Assembly (NCBI GenBank): GCA_000226015.1
Contig: JH154547.1
Span: 62,003-86,541 of the forward strand
Length of the DNA stretch: 24,539 bases
Source of the DNA: Mnemiopsis leidyi
Lineage: Eukaryota > Ctenophora > Tentaculata > Lobata > Bolinopsidae
Reading direction: 5' to 3'
Both the position numbers and the translations under genes were made by a program. This document shows positions 1-10,200 of this stretch, piece by piece. The notes beneath the pieces were generated by a model that did no database searches, was not told where the DNA came from, and saw only the letters and a list, made by a program, of their open reading frames with translations. Positions within the stretch are counted from its first letter, which is position 1. Each line of letters begins with the position of its first letter.

Positions 1-962
1 GTCATCTTTAACAGCCATGCCTTGCCTCGTCTCTCCCTGCCTGTGAGGTTTGATTCTGGTTCCTCCGGCACAAAGTTCCGTGCAAAACCTAATAATCTTG
101 TTTTGATGTCGTCAAACAAGGGGTGACTAAAGTTTTCCGGATGTTTCCTCGATCGGATCCTCAGGTCTGCGTGGATGTCGTCGCTGAAGCTATCATCCTT
201 AGGGTTGGCAGCAAAGAAAGCCTTCCACTCAAGTTTCCTGAGAAACTCCTTGGTGTCGTATACAATATCTTCTTTGTTGGCTGTCTTACTCTCTACAAAG
301 TTAAGTCCTTTGTTTAAATAGAGGAAAGCATCTTCCGGTATTTCCAAAGAAGAAAAGTTTCTGACTGTGGTCTGGGAAATCCTAGCAACTTTTGTGGTTA
401 TCCGATCATTTCTCTTTTTCTGTTTTCTACTCAAATAGGCCTTCTTATGTCTCTTCTTGTAATCCTTTTTCCGATTTCTCCAAGTCCTCCTACCCATGTT
501 TGGCATGTTGGATTCACCAGCCGATTGTACTTTAGGTTGAGCTGTAAGTTTCATGTGAAAATTAATCTTTTTCTCGTGGGCGGCCCTAATCTTTTTCCTT
601 AAGATACCGTTGTTGTGTTGGATCCCCTTCTCCAGTTCCTCTCTTGTGGAGCTTCTTGTCAAGATATTAGATGTCTGGTGACAAAGTTCTGCTACTTCCA
701 ATTCCCGTTCTGCTTCCACAACTGAACATTCTTTAAGTATCCTCTCTCTTGCTTCCCCAAGAATCCTTTGTGAAATCAGTTCCAGGTCCCTGTATTTAAA
801 AACCCGCCCAATTGATGGTACTACTGAAGGTAAGATCTTTGACTTCAACAGGGCTGTATCATTCAAGGTTGTATGTATCAAGTGAAGCTGCATTTCCCGT
901 TTGACTAGTTTATCCTGAATCCGTGATAACTTTTCTGAACTGTTAATCTGCTTTGGCCCCAT
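1..962 (-). mobile_element. Penelope-like retroelement, N-terminal part of the reverse-transcriptase ORF (truncated by window edge)
   Basis: An uninterrupted frame begins at the ATG at 962 and stays open for 320 codons to the window edge; an in-frame TAA lies 12 nt upstream, which supports this start. The product has a charged, helical N-terminal third, then a strongly basic Arg/Lys patch around residues 170-205. A segment follows with the pattern FSSLEIPEDAFLYLNKGLNF and later EFLRKLEWKAFF, then NLTGRERRGKAWLL. That order (a 'lone-lysine-glycine-leucine' block, then a short block just before the catalytic fingers) is what I know from the region preceding RT in Penelope-like elements. The catalytic RT motifs and any GIY-YIG nuclease would lie left of the window, so the family call is by recognition of the N-terminal region only. 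The element is antisense to PKMYT1 and presumably sits in one of its introns. The lack of any stop suggests a young copy. A non-Penelope retroelement is the main alternative. Confidence 0.6.
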
Positions 963-1190
963 GTCTGGTATTTACGTAGTTCCGGCACAAACCTTTTGGG
1001 TTTCTCACGTGTTCACACGAAAATGCGGGTGCTGAAACAAACTCCTTAGCAAGAATCTAACAGTTATCATGTATTAAATAGCATTAATGAGCCACATTAA
1101 GAATAGCCAGTGCAGTAGCTTATTTCACAATTTTACAAGGCCTGACCCCCTTTTCATGATATTTGCTATTCACTGTCGCACAATCTGCAG

Positions 1191-4100
1191 GTGTACAAAT
1201 GTAAAGACAAGGCAGATGGGAAGGAATATGCAGTTAAAGTATCTGAAAAGTACAACTCACTTGCTGTAGAGGAAGTAAAAAAACATGAGGCATTGTCAGA
1301 ACACCCCAACTGTGTCAAGTTTTACAAAGCTTGGGAAGAGGGGTAAATACTTCTGCTCTATGTATATTTCATGTTAGCGGCCTGTCACAAAAAAACCTAA
1401 CAAAATCATTGCTTTGCAACTCAAAGAGTGTTCAGGATTTTCATCTTTGTTTATTGCTTGATTTTTGTTTAATTTTACAAATTACATATATTTCACAGGA
1501 GGAGCTTATTTATTCAGATGGAGCTTTGTGATGAGAGTCTGGCTAGTTTTGTAAAACGAAGTAACGAAAAATTAAACGAGTGTGAAATTTGGAGGATACT
1601 TCACCACTGTTTATCTGTATGTACCATATCACATTTTATTATCGGTTCAGTTGTTTTTACACAATTTACATTTTTTCTTGAATTTTCATCGTTCTTAAAT
1701 ATGTAAATGTGTCGAGACTATCTTGGTGCAACATGAGCACTTGGTAACCCACCACAAATTAAAGATCTAAGTTGCCAATTTTTTTCACACGTTGTAGCTG
1801 TTCGTTACAAAATCAGTGTTTCCTAAGGGAAAAATCGTTCCATTGTGCAAATTGACCTGTTGACAGTATCTTCTTATCAAATAACTGATTAGTAAAACCG
1901 TATGTACCACTTCCAACTGTTTGTACAATGTGTGTACCAATGATTAAAATTTCTTGAGACACCATATAAAATATTTATTATTTTACATAACAGTTTGAAT
2001 TTAACAACCCAGGGATTAGGTCATTTTCACAGCAACAATCTTCTTCATATGGACATAAAACCAGATAATATCTTCCGGAGCACTACCGCCAACAGTGTAA
2101 TGTATAAACTTGGTAAGTTGGATATCTTACGCATTAATTGTTAGCATGAAGAGTTGAAATTAACCCGAATATAATGTAGCATGATTTTGTGTACAATTGA
2201 AATGAATTAGATTGGTACCCAAATAAATCAATAGCAAAGCATGTGGAGACTTTGAGCGAATCTGTCAGCTGTCTCAATTTTTAAAAAATTCAACTAACGA
2301 TTATGGGAATGCGGCTCTGGGTCAATTTATGAATGTCTGTCAAGTTATTTATCCGATTTTTTCGATGTCTGGTCAGTCGTCATTGCTACTTTTAAAGATG
2401 CATCTTTATCCATTTGAATTGATCTTCCTTACTTACTTTAATCCTTTCTTAATATCAGGTGACTTCGGATTATCAGTGACAGTAAACGATTTGAACAAGA
2501 CAGATATAATTGAAGGAGATTCCAAATATCTCGCACCAGAATTACTGGACAAGCGGTGTGATGAGAAAGCAGATATATTTAGGTAGACCGTAGAGAACAC
2601 CTTCTGTTACTTTCTTTGCCAACTTTTCATCATTTCAATTTAATCGATCATTTTACTTTTAGGCTTACAATTAATTTAGGCTTACAATTAATCTTACAAT
2701 TAAGCTGTAAGTAATACAAGTTAAAGTTTTTCTAAAATAAACAACAACTCTCAGTTTGGGTATAAGCATGTTGGAGATTATGTCGGATGTTGAACTACCG
2801 AACAACGGACCAGTTTGGCATTCTCTCAGAAACGGAGATCTACCTCCGACACCAGGTACCATTTCTGTTCAAGTGTTTCTCCGACTGTCTTACTTGTTGT
2901 TGTTGCTGCTCACTTTCACGATATATTTCTTATACAACCTCAAGTGAACTTGTTAATGTTGCTCTGGTTATGACTTACTTTCAGACACTTTTCATTGCTC
3001 TAACTATCAGTCGTAGCTAACTGGCTCAAGTCTTTCTCTTTAACTTTTCCCGTATCTTGCTATTTGGGTATGAAAGGCCCAGATGGCTAGTTTGTTTTGA
3101 TACGTTTTGTGCACGTGAACGATCAACGAAATGTACAAAACAAGGGTTGACGATCGACAGCGCAAATCGGTATATTGTGGAATATTAGTTTAAAAAGTGT
3201 CCGTACTTACGTCCATCCGTCCGCGTGAACACTCCATGATCAAACATAGTTATCATGTACATACAAATACGATTATATGTTTTGACTGCCTCAGGCCGCA
3301 TATTGTACTTCACATTAAATTATTATGCCTAAATAGCCTTTAAATTATTTGTTCTTATCACAATGTAGTTGCAACTAGGTGTACGATAAAATAAGAGATA
3401 AGATCTGAATGTCAAAATTCTTTTAAATGTAAGTTTATTCAGTAATTTGTCGGTTGTCGAATGACAGATGACAGATCAAGAGATGAATGTAACACGATTA
3501 TAATAACATCCGAACAATTTTAATTGACAACAAAATCACAAAACTTTATTAGTAATGGCGACGTCATGCAGAGTCAAGATGTTTGAAATAAACAATGAAA
3601 GAACAAACAACTTTTTAAACACAATTTGAATTTAATCGATCAACAATATCACACGACAACCGAATTACTCAGGCAAGCAAGTTCAGTCATTGAATATCAA
3701 ATATTAAATAAACTGATAGTGTTGACTAATTGTTAATGCACATATCAATTAAGAGAAATGTGTGTGAGAGCTCAAAATTCTTGTATTTCTGGTAACCACA
3801 CGTTAGACGGGAAATTCAGCGGTCGCCTGACACGGTGAAGGCGGTCGCAATTGTTGTTTCGTTTCTACATTTGTCGTATTGCTTTTATTGAAGTTTATTG
3901 ATGCGAAGAATTCAAGTGTGATTTGAAGGAGCAAGAATGTGTCATTCCAATATTCACCCTTGTTCAACTTGACAAGAGCTTTTGCGACTACAGTTTAATT
4001 TCTTAGGTACCTACTTCGTTACTTCGTCGAGTTCATCATGTAGATGAAGGGTTATCATATATCTCACAACCACCTTGCTCCTGACCAGTCTTTTGGACTG

Positions 4101-6955
4101 TTGGGCATTTAAGAATCTTTCAAGAACCTGTCAATAGAACCTTGAACTTATTAGCACTTTTTATTATGCCAGCACCTAGAACCAATTAGTGATGTAGACG
4201 ATGCATCAGAATTAAACCACATCTAAGAACCTCCAAGATATTATCTAAAAACTTCTGGCAACGTGTATCTCTATCGTAATTGAATGCAGGTCTAGAAAGA
4301 CCAAACTCCTCGGAGGTGATTGCTTCTGAATTTTATGCAGATCCGGAAGCTGACGCTCTGCTATGTTGAACAACTCGAGCCAAGGACTCCATAGTAGGGA
4401 GATTCTGATTGACTTCAGGCGGTGATTCAGCAATGACTTTGGAGATGATATTCTAGGTCACAGAAAGATGTTGTTCAGCTGCTTTCCTCTTGACGCTGGA
4501 TAGGACTTAAAGTTGTTTAGTGGCTGCTCTGTCTGCAGGGTGGTTGTGTGGTTTAGAACCAAAGGTTAGGGCGTTGTTTGGAGTTTGTGCACCAGTATCC
4601 CCGTACAGGGTGGGTTATCTGGACACGTAGCAAGGAGTTGATCGACCTTACTTCTGCTGATACCACGTTCCAGAGGTACCGTGAAACTCTTTGTCAACAC
4701 AGTTAGGAGGTATGCCGTTCAGGATTGTCCAGACTTGCAGAATAATGTAACGCTTGAAGGGCAAGGTAAATTCTACTCGTGAACGTCTTTTGGACGCCTG
4801 CGATTGCTTGAATTTCACCAATCTTCGTAGGATTCCACTCCGGGGAGTTGAATTCAAAGATGCCTAGTACAAGTGAGTTGTAAAGGGTTGGAATGACATC
4901 AATGTTTCGCGTTTTAAAAACACTCAACACCCATGAAGCTAGATTTCTTGCTTTGGCCATCGTGTCACAGATATGGCGGGACCAGCTGAGATCGTGAGAT
5001 ATCGTAACACCCAAATCTCTCTTCGCCATAACCTTGTTGATCAGCCTAAGTATGATATCTAATCCAACCGTACATAAAAACAATCGCAATATAATCTGGG
5101 GAGTGGGGACTCTTCACTGTGCCGTAAATCTTGAATCTTGACACCACTATTACTCTGCCGCTTTTTCAACCGTTAATAGCGGAACATTAACTAAAAACTA
5201 GCATACATTTTAATTTCTGTTTAAGTTCTTCGCGCAAAATTACCATTAGGGCCGGCCGGCTGGCCGCACTGTCGCGCGCATCGGTCCTATTTACTGTCAT
5301 GTCAATCCACGATCGTGTCCTGTCATATCGATCCGTACTCCGTCATGTCTTGCCATTGTAAAAACTAAAATGCAAAGAATGTTTAAAAGATTCTGTTCAG
5401 GTTACAGCCCCACTCTGCGGCAGATAATTACCCTCATGGTCAATAAAGATCCCGACTATCGGCCCAACGTCTCGCAACTTCTTTCTGATCCCTCAGTCAA
5501 ATGTTATAGTTGGGTAAACCTCTTCAAGGACTGGAGAGAATACTTACGCAGCAAAGGTTTGTGACAGTGTAACAGTATCTGCCAACTTACGAACAATTTT
5601 TCTGGAATTATGTGACAGTGTGCCCTAAAATGAAAATCGACAATTTCGACTGCTTTAACCCTGAACCCATCGTGTAATAGTCGATACTCGAGTCAAGTTC
5701 CATCCCGTTAGGAAGTTCGGTAATCAGTACGATATGGGGGAACACAGCCGAAGAGCACATCAGTAAAGACGGAGAAGACATTCTAGAGGGCATGGAGGAC
5801 ATAGAGGATGATAATGAGGATAGTGGAGATTTTAGACTCTCTCACTTCACTCCCACTCTCGTCAAGAAAGTCAAGGAGAGTCACACTCCTGCTGCTTCCC
5901 CTAACTTGTCAGGTATTTGTTATGATGTGTAACTATAGCAATAGTTAGGTATGTGTTACCGTGGCAATAGTTAGGTATTTGTTATGATGTGTAACCCTGG
6001 CAATAGTTAGGTATTTGTTATGATGTATTACCGTGGCAATAGTTAGGTATTTGTTGTGATGTGTTACCGTGGCAATAGGTAGGTATTTGTTATGATGTGT
6101 TACCGTGGCAATAGGTAGGTATTTGTTATGATGTGTAACCGTGGCAATAGTTAGGTATTTGTTATGATGTGTAACCATGGCAATAGTTAGGTATTTGTTA
6201 TGATGTGTACCATAGCAATAGTTAGGTATTTGTTAATGGTGTGTAACCATGGCAATAGTTAGGTATTTGATATGATGTTTAACCCTGGCAATAGATAGGT
6301 ATTTGTTAATGATGTCTAACCATGGCAATAGTTGGGAATTTGTTTCGTAATCCTGACACGATGTAGGTTTTATGAGTTTTACTTTTCTTTCTGAAACACT
6401 GAGCCAATGGCGTCCGATGCTCGTCCGTATTACCAACTCAGCTTAAAATTCAAACTGCCGAAATTATGGTCTCCCTATTACTATTGATAGCGTCCTAAAC
6501 CCTGTAATTAACAACAGCTTTAACAATTACATCCCGCACAGCACATCTAATAACCTCACTACATGGATCTCCAAGAATGTGGCCCGGGTCTCCTGCTCTG
6601 TCTCCAGTTCCCTCAGCATCCCGCAGTGCTCTGGCACTTTCTAACAACTTCGAGTAAGTCTTTCTATGATCATTTCCCGTGTCCGTGGTCTCGCCACCAT
6701 ATTCAGGTTCTAATTAATAGACGCTTTTTCAAATTCAGTTAAGTAATTTAACGAGAACAGATAGATGTTTTGTACTCAGTCTAAAAAGGTCCTTTGAGTT
6801 GCTGTTTCTATAAGATCAATAATCAATATCCCAGATCCAGTACACCGAACAAATCCTTGTTCAACAATTTCAACGACTCTGAGTCTGATCAAGAGGGTGG
6901 TCCGCCTGACAGACCATCCATAATGTTGAAACGAAACTTATTGGACGTAAGTTAA
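1191..6955 (+). CDS. PKMYT1: Myt1-type Wee1-family kinase (membrane-associated Cdk1-inhibitory kinase), 5' end missing
   Basis: Myt1 phosphorylates Cdk1 on the Thr14/Tyr15 site and delays mitosis. Nine exons are visible: 1191-1342, 1499-1616, 2013-2112, 2459-2582, 2755-2855, 5401-5556, 5748-5912, 6518-6653 and 6835-6955. All have GT..AG borders and phases that join into 390 codons. Kinase landmarks in order are: YAVK (beta-3 lysine), EEVKKHEAL (helix-C Glu), WEEG, MELC, HMDIKPDNIF (catalytic loop), KLGDFGL, EGDSKYLAPELL, ADIFSLGISMLE and LPPTPGYSP. GDFGL rather than the Wee1 GDLGH makes this Myt1, not Wee1. The exon with the glycine-rich loop lies left of the window. The C-terminus has an acidic exon (5748-5912), an SP-rich exon and a terminal RNLL motif resembling the cyclin-binding RxL tail of vertebrate Myt1. 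The usual hydrophobic membrane segment is not seen. The stop at 6953-6955 lies directly after a good donor (GAC|GTAAGT), so a further small exon is possible. Confidence 0.85.
1617..2458 (+). other. PKMYT1 introns flanking the catalytic-loop exon
   Basis: Two introns, 1617-2012 and 2113-2458, flank the 100-bp exon carrying HMDIKPDNIF. The first intron has two possible acceptors, at 1992 and 2012. Only the one ending at 2012 keeps phase and gives the ungapped join CLS-GLGHFH seen in Wee1/Myt1 kinases. I see no repeat or other gene here. Confidence 0.6.
2856..4150 (+). other. left half of the 2.5-kb PKMYT1 intron, no gene seen
   Basis: AT-rich intron sequence with no reading frame I can assign. 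It is much longer than the other introns of this gene, apparently because of the transposon remnants that follow at 4150-5090. Confidence 0.5.
4150..4640 (-). mobile_element. degraded FLYWCH zinc-finger / MULE-type transposon remnant
   Basis: On the minus strand a broken frame reads YWCTNSKQRPNL, then after a frameshift KPHNHPADRAATK, a stop, VLSSVKRKAAEQHLSVT, another stop, and a helical stretch ending LPTMESLARVVQHSR. The HNHPAD motif (4531-4549), followed by a basic helix and a 'LP...SL.R...R' block, matches the layout of FLYWCH-type zinc fingers found in MULE-derived elements of invertebrate genomes. At least one frameshift and two in-frame stops show that the copy is dead. No transposase core is recognisable, so the assignment is moderate. 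Confidence 0.4.
4650..5090 (-). mobile_element. degraded non-LTR retrotransposon (LINE), end of the reverse-transcriptase ORF
   Basis: The minus frame from 5089 reads KRDLGVTISHDLSWSRHI, then KARNLASWVLSVF, then DVIPTLYNSLV and QAIAGVQKTFTSRI. This is the conserved block after the catalytic motifs in Jockey/CR1-like LINE reverse transcriptases (typically 'DLGV.I...L.WS.HI' and 'V.RPILEY...W.P' and 'E.VQR.FT..I'). Near 4760 the match continues in another frame as LPFKRYIILQVWTILNG, so at least one frameshift has occurred. Only the C-terminal part remains. The copy lies antisense in the PKMYT1 intron beside the FLYWCH remnant. Confidence 0.7.
5091..5400 (+). other. end of PKMYT1 intron with a GC-rich patch
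   Basis: The last 310 bp of the intron include a GC-rich patch around 5250-5285 (GGCCGGCCGGCTGGCCGC) and degenerate repeats of a TGTCATGTC-like word at 5295-5350. The acceptor TTCTGTTCAG ends at 5400. I see no coding content. Confidence 0.4.
5912..6345. repeat. 36-bp minisatellite in a PKMYT1 intron, about 12 units
   Basis: The unit is GGTATTTGTTATGATGTGTA followed by ACCGTGGCAATAGTTA. About twelve head-to-tail copies can be counted. Most are 36 bp, one is shortened to 26 bp near 5948, and a few differ by 1 bp. The last recognisable copy fades out at about 6345. The array starts exactly at the exon-7 donor: the first GGTATTTG is the splice site CAG|GTATTTG. The minus-strand frames reading HHNKYLTIATVT are by-products of the repeat. 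Confidence 0.9.
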
Positions 6956-7229
6956 TCATTCTCCAGGATACGATATATAACGATTATGTTTTTAAATGCA
7001 AGTTAGAAAATACTGAAGTAAACTTATTTAGTCATTCTGAATAAGAAGCATAAAGGGATGTGGGTTAGGACCAGACTCCAGATACATTTGACAACTTTTA
7101 TGAAATATGTAATTCACGCAAAATCCTTCACTTGTGCAAGCCCGGACCAGTTAATAGAAAAGGATCTCTAAAAACAACCCAACCGTGAACCGTGACCTCG
7201 TGAAAAACCTCAAGTCATTTCAGCAGTTG

Positions 7230-10200
7230 TTAAACTTCCGTAGAGTCAATGGTTTTTGGTTGAGTTTTCGTCAGTGAACAATCGGTCTCCGATTTCTCAG
7301 AAAATTTTTCAAGTCCCATTTTCGAACTGGAACCAAGGGATCTGCAACTTGGTTTATTTCTGGTCTCCAAGTCAGAGACCTGAGAGTAACAATCAACATT
7401 ATGACTTGTTCTAACATCAGGAACTTGAGGCTGATCTTCCAACTGTCCACTTACCTCCGCACCCACCGCACTGAATCTACCCACCATGTTCCTCACGCTA
7501 GAAATCCTCCGTCCGACAAAGCTGGCGAAACTGTTGTCGTATATGATGGGGTTGACCACACTGTTGATGGGTAGGATAACGATAGAGAAGAGCGCGTACC
7601 AGGAGGTCGCGTCCATGACTGAGAGAGAGTGGAGGGTGCTGATCACGACAAACGGAACCCAGCAAGCAAAGTCTGTCGCTATGATTATCGAGATTTTTCG
7701 ATGCATTCTCCGGTTCCGTGAGTTGATTTGGGGGTTGTTGGCCTCGTTAGCTGACTGAGACGATACGAGGTTTATGTACAGGTATGATCCCGATATGACG
7801 AGGAAACAGAAAAAGTTGACTGCTAGTGTCCCCCAAGCAAAATGTCTCTGTGGGTCGTCCGTCTGAACGAAATACTTGAACAAGCATACCCCGTCGTTTC
7901 CGTAAAACTCTACTTTCACTCGTTTCAAGCCCCCGTATAAATCTGTAAACATACAATTTACTAAAGAAGTAAAAATCGACCAAGATAAAGAATCGTGTCC
8001 TCCTTTGATCCGACCGTAGTAGGACTGTATGACGTCACGATGTGTTTTCTTATCAGGAAACCCCACAAACAAGGGGTTCGACTTCTCATAATACATTCCA
8101 TTCACAAAGAAATCTTCAAAAGGTGAAAGAATCGGCGCTATAGCAACCACTACAGACATGACTATAACCAATGTCACTATAACAAGAACCTTAATACAAG
8201 ACCGCATATTTAATCTGCTGCCGTAGTTGCTGCTCATGATCATGGCATGTGTTACTCCGAACAATCTGGTCACACTTAGTCCTGCCATAGAAAAAAGTGA
8301 GAGTTGAGAACCAATAGTGCTGATCACACCGAGAGTAGTGCAGTAGTCACTACTCAGCCAGTCTGTCTGTCTTGAGCAGTAGGTCTCTCCAAAGTGCACG
8401 TCTATCGCCGAGATTGAGAACAAATAACCCCCAACCATGAGATCGCCTATTCCGATGAGGATTATCAGGAGTTTGTTTAACAAACTTAAACTTGATCGAG
8501 ATTTCCGTAGAGATTTAACATGCTGTACGATCATAAAGGAGTTGAGTGCTGAAGCTGAGAGTCCTATCGCCCAGGACGAAATCTTTAGTGGCAGACCCTC
8601 AATAATCTCCTTGCCACACTCCTCATTGCACTCGTCACTCATATCCCTGCAGTCTAACTTCCCGTCACATTTCCTCCACTTAGCTATCCTGGTGTTGGAG
8701 GCGATACAGTAGAAATTGTTCGTACACCCCTCTTCGTCCGACCAATCTCCACAGTTATCCACCATATCACACACTTTGTCATATGTCACACAACCCTTGT
8801 TCCGACACAGAAAGTAGTCATTGTGGTACGTGTCATCTCCAGATGGAGTGACAAAAGTCAAGTGCTTGTAGTCAGCTATGGAGTACACTCTATCTGGGAA
8901 CTGTCCTCCACATGAATCGTAGCTGAGTGGTCGGGTGACGGGACACGGGGAGGAAGAACATCTTCCAGAACAGCTGAACAACAAGTACATCTCTCCGAAC
9001 ATAGAATCGCAGCTGTGAAGCTTGTCCGGCATGGTTATTGTCCTGACTTCCTCCACCCCGAAAGTATCGACTGGACTGATGGTTGTCTCCACTTTGGCAC
9101 AACTAGTCTCGAATTGGAGTTCGTTAAAACCCCTCAAGCAGTACGAGAAAACAAAATGATTTCCGTCTCTGTGTAACATTTCCTTCTGTACCGGGTCTAT
9201 CCCTCTAGCAGACCTGCATACCTGATTTTCATTGCCGCACGTATTTGTCTTATCACAAAGCAGTTTCTGAGGGACATACCTAACCTGACTGTCCAGACAA
9301 AGATAATCATCAGTACAAGAGGTGTTGTCCGAGACAAACCTGAGAGTACTTCCAGAACCGCAAGTAGGCCAGCCTGGTTCCTCATCAATATCACCTCCAG
9401 ACACACAATCCACCTCACCGTCTCCTAACCAGAGCAGCGGTATCGGGAGACTTTCATCTCCCACAATTCTCCGGCAGGATATCTGCGTCATCTCCTGACA
9501 GTACTCGTTAGTTTCGTCGCTCTCGTCAGAGCAGTCCGGGATCTTATCGCAGAGTTTATGTTTGTGTACGTGGCAGGAGGGAGACATAATTTTACAATTA
9601 CCTTCCATTCCGTCGTCACAAACTTTAACTCCTGACCTACCGTGACAGATTATAAAGTTAGAAATGTTGGTGGGATATCCTCCCACTTTACAAGACATGG
9701 CTACCCTGCTCAGATCTGAACAGTTCGTCTGATCCATCAAGTCAGCGCAGTAAGGGACTGTCGTGGCGTTAACCCACCAGACTTTTTTATCTGCAACAAG
9801 GGAGGTGCTGTAGTGTAACGCTGCGCAGCGTGTGAAGTTGAATATCGGCACTTCTTCTCCCGATACCGTATGAGAGCAAGTCGGGCCGGTGTACTCCGTA
9901 ACAAACTGCTCCCGCGCACCCTCCCCCACGTGCACACCCCACAGTTTGCACGTGTAAAACCAATCCAGGTAGTCACTAGAACTAATCCTGAGTATACTGT
10001 GATGGTAGTTGTTTTTCTCGCAGAACTTCCCGTACTCCAGCCCGTTACACCTACTCTCGTCCTCACAACTGTCATCATCACAAGTACCGTCACACTTCAC
10101 ACCTTCCTCTTTATCCGGACACACCTCCTCTCTATTTGTGTTGTTACAAGTTGGAGATTGTTGTGAGTTACATGTTACACTCCTGACTTCACCAGTACTC

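Noticed and set aside
5721..5747. Alternative acceptor for the PKMYT1 acidic exon at AATCAG
   Set aside because: Joining there with phase 1 runs into TAG. The acceptor AACACAG ending at 5747 keeps the frame open.
5945..6436. Minus-strand ORFs with HHNKYLTIATVT repeats
   Set aside because: A by-product of the 36-bp intron minisatellite, antisense to PKMYT1.
6964..7043. Possible last PKMYT1 exon after the AG at about 6965
   Set aside because: The intron would be about 18 nt, too short to splice, and the frame has no Myt1-like residues.
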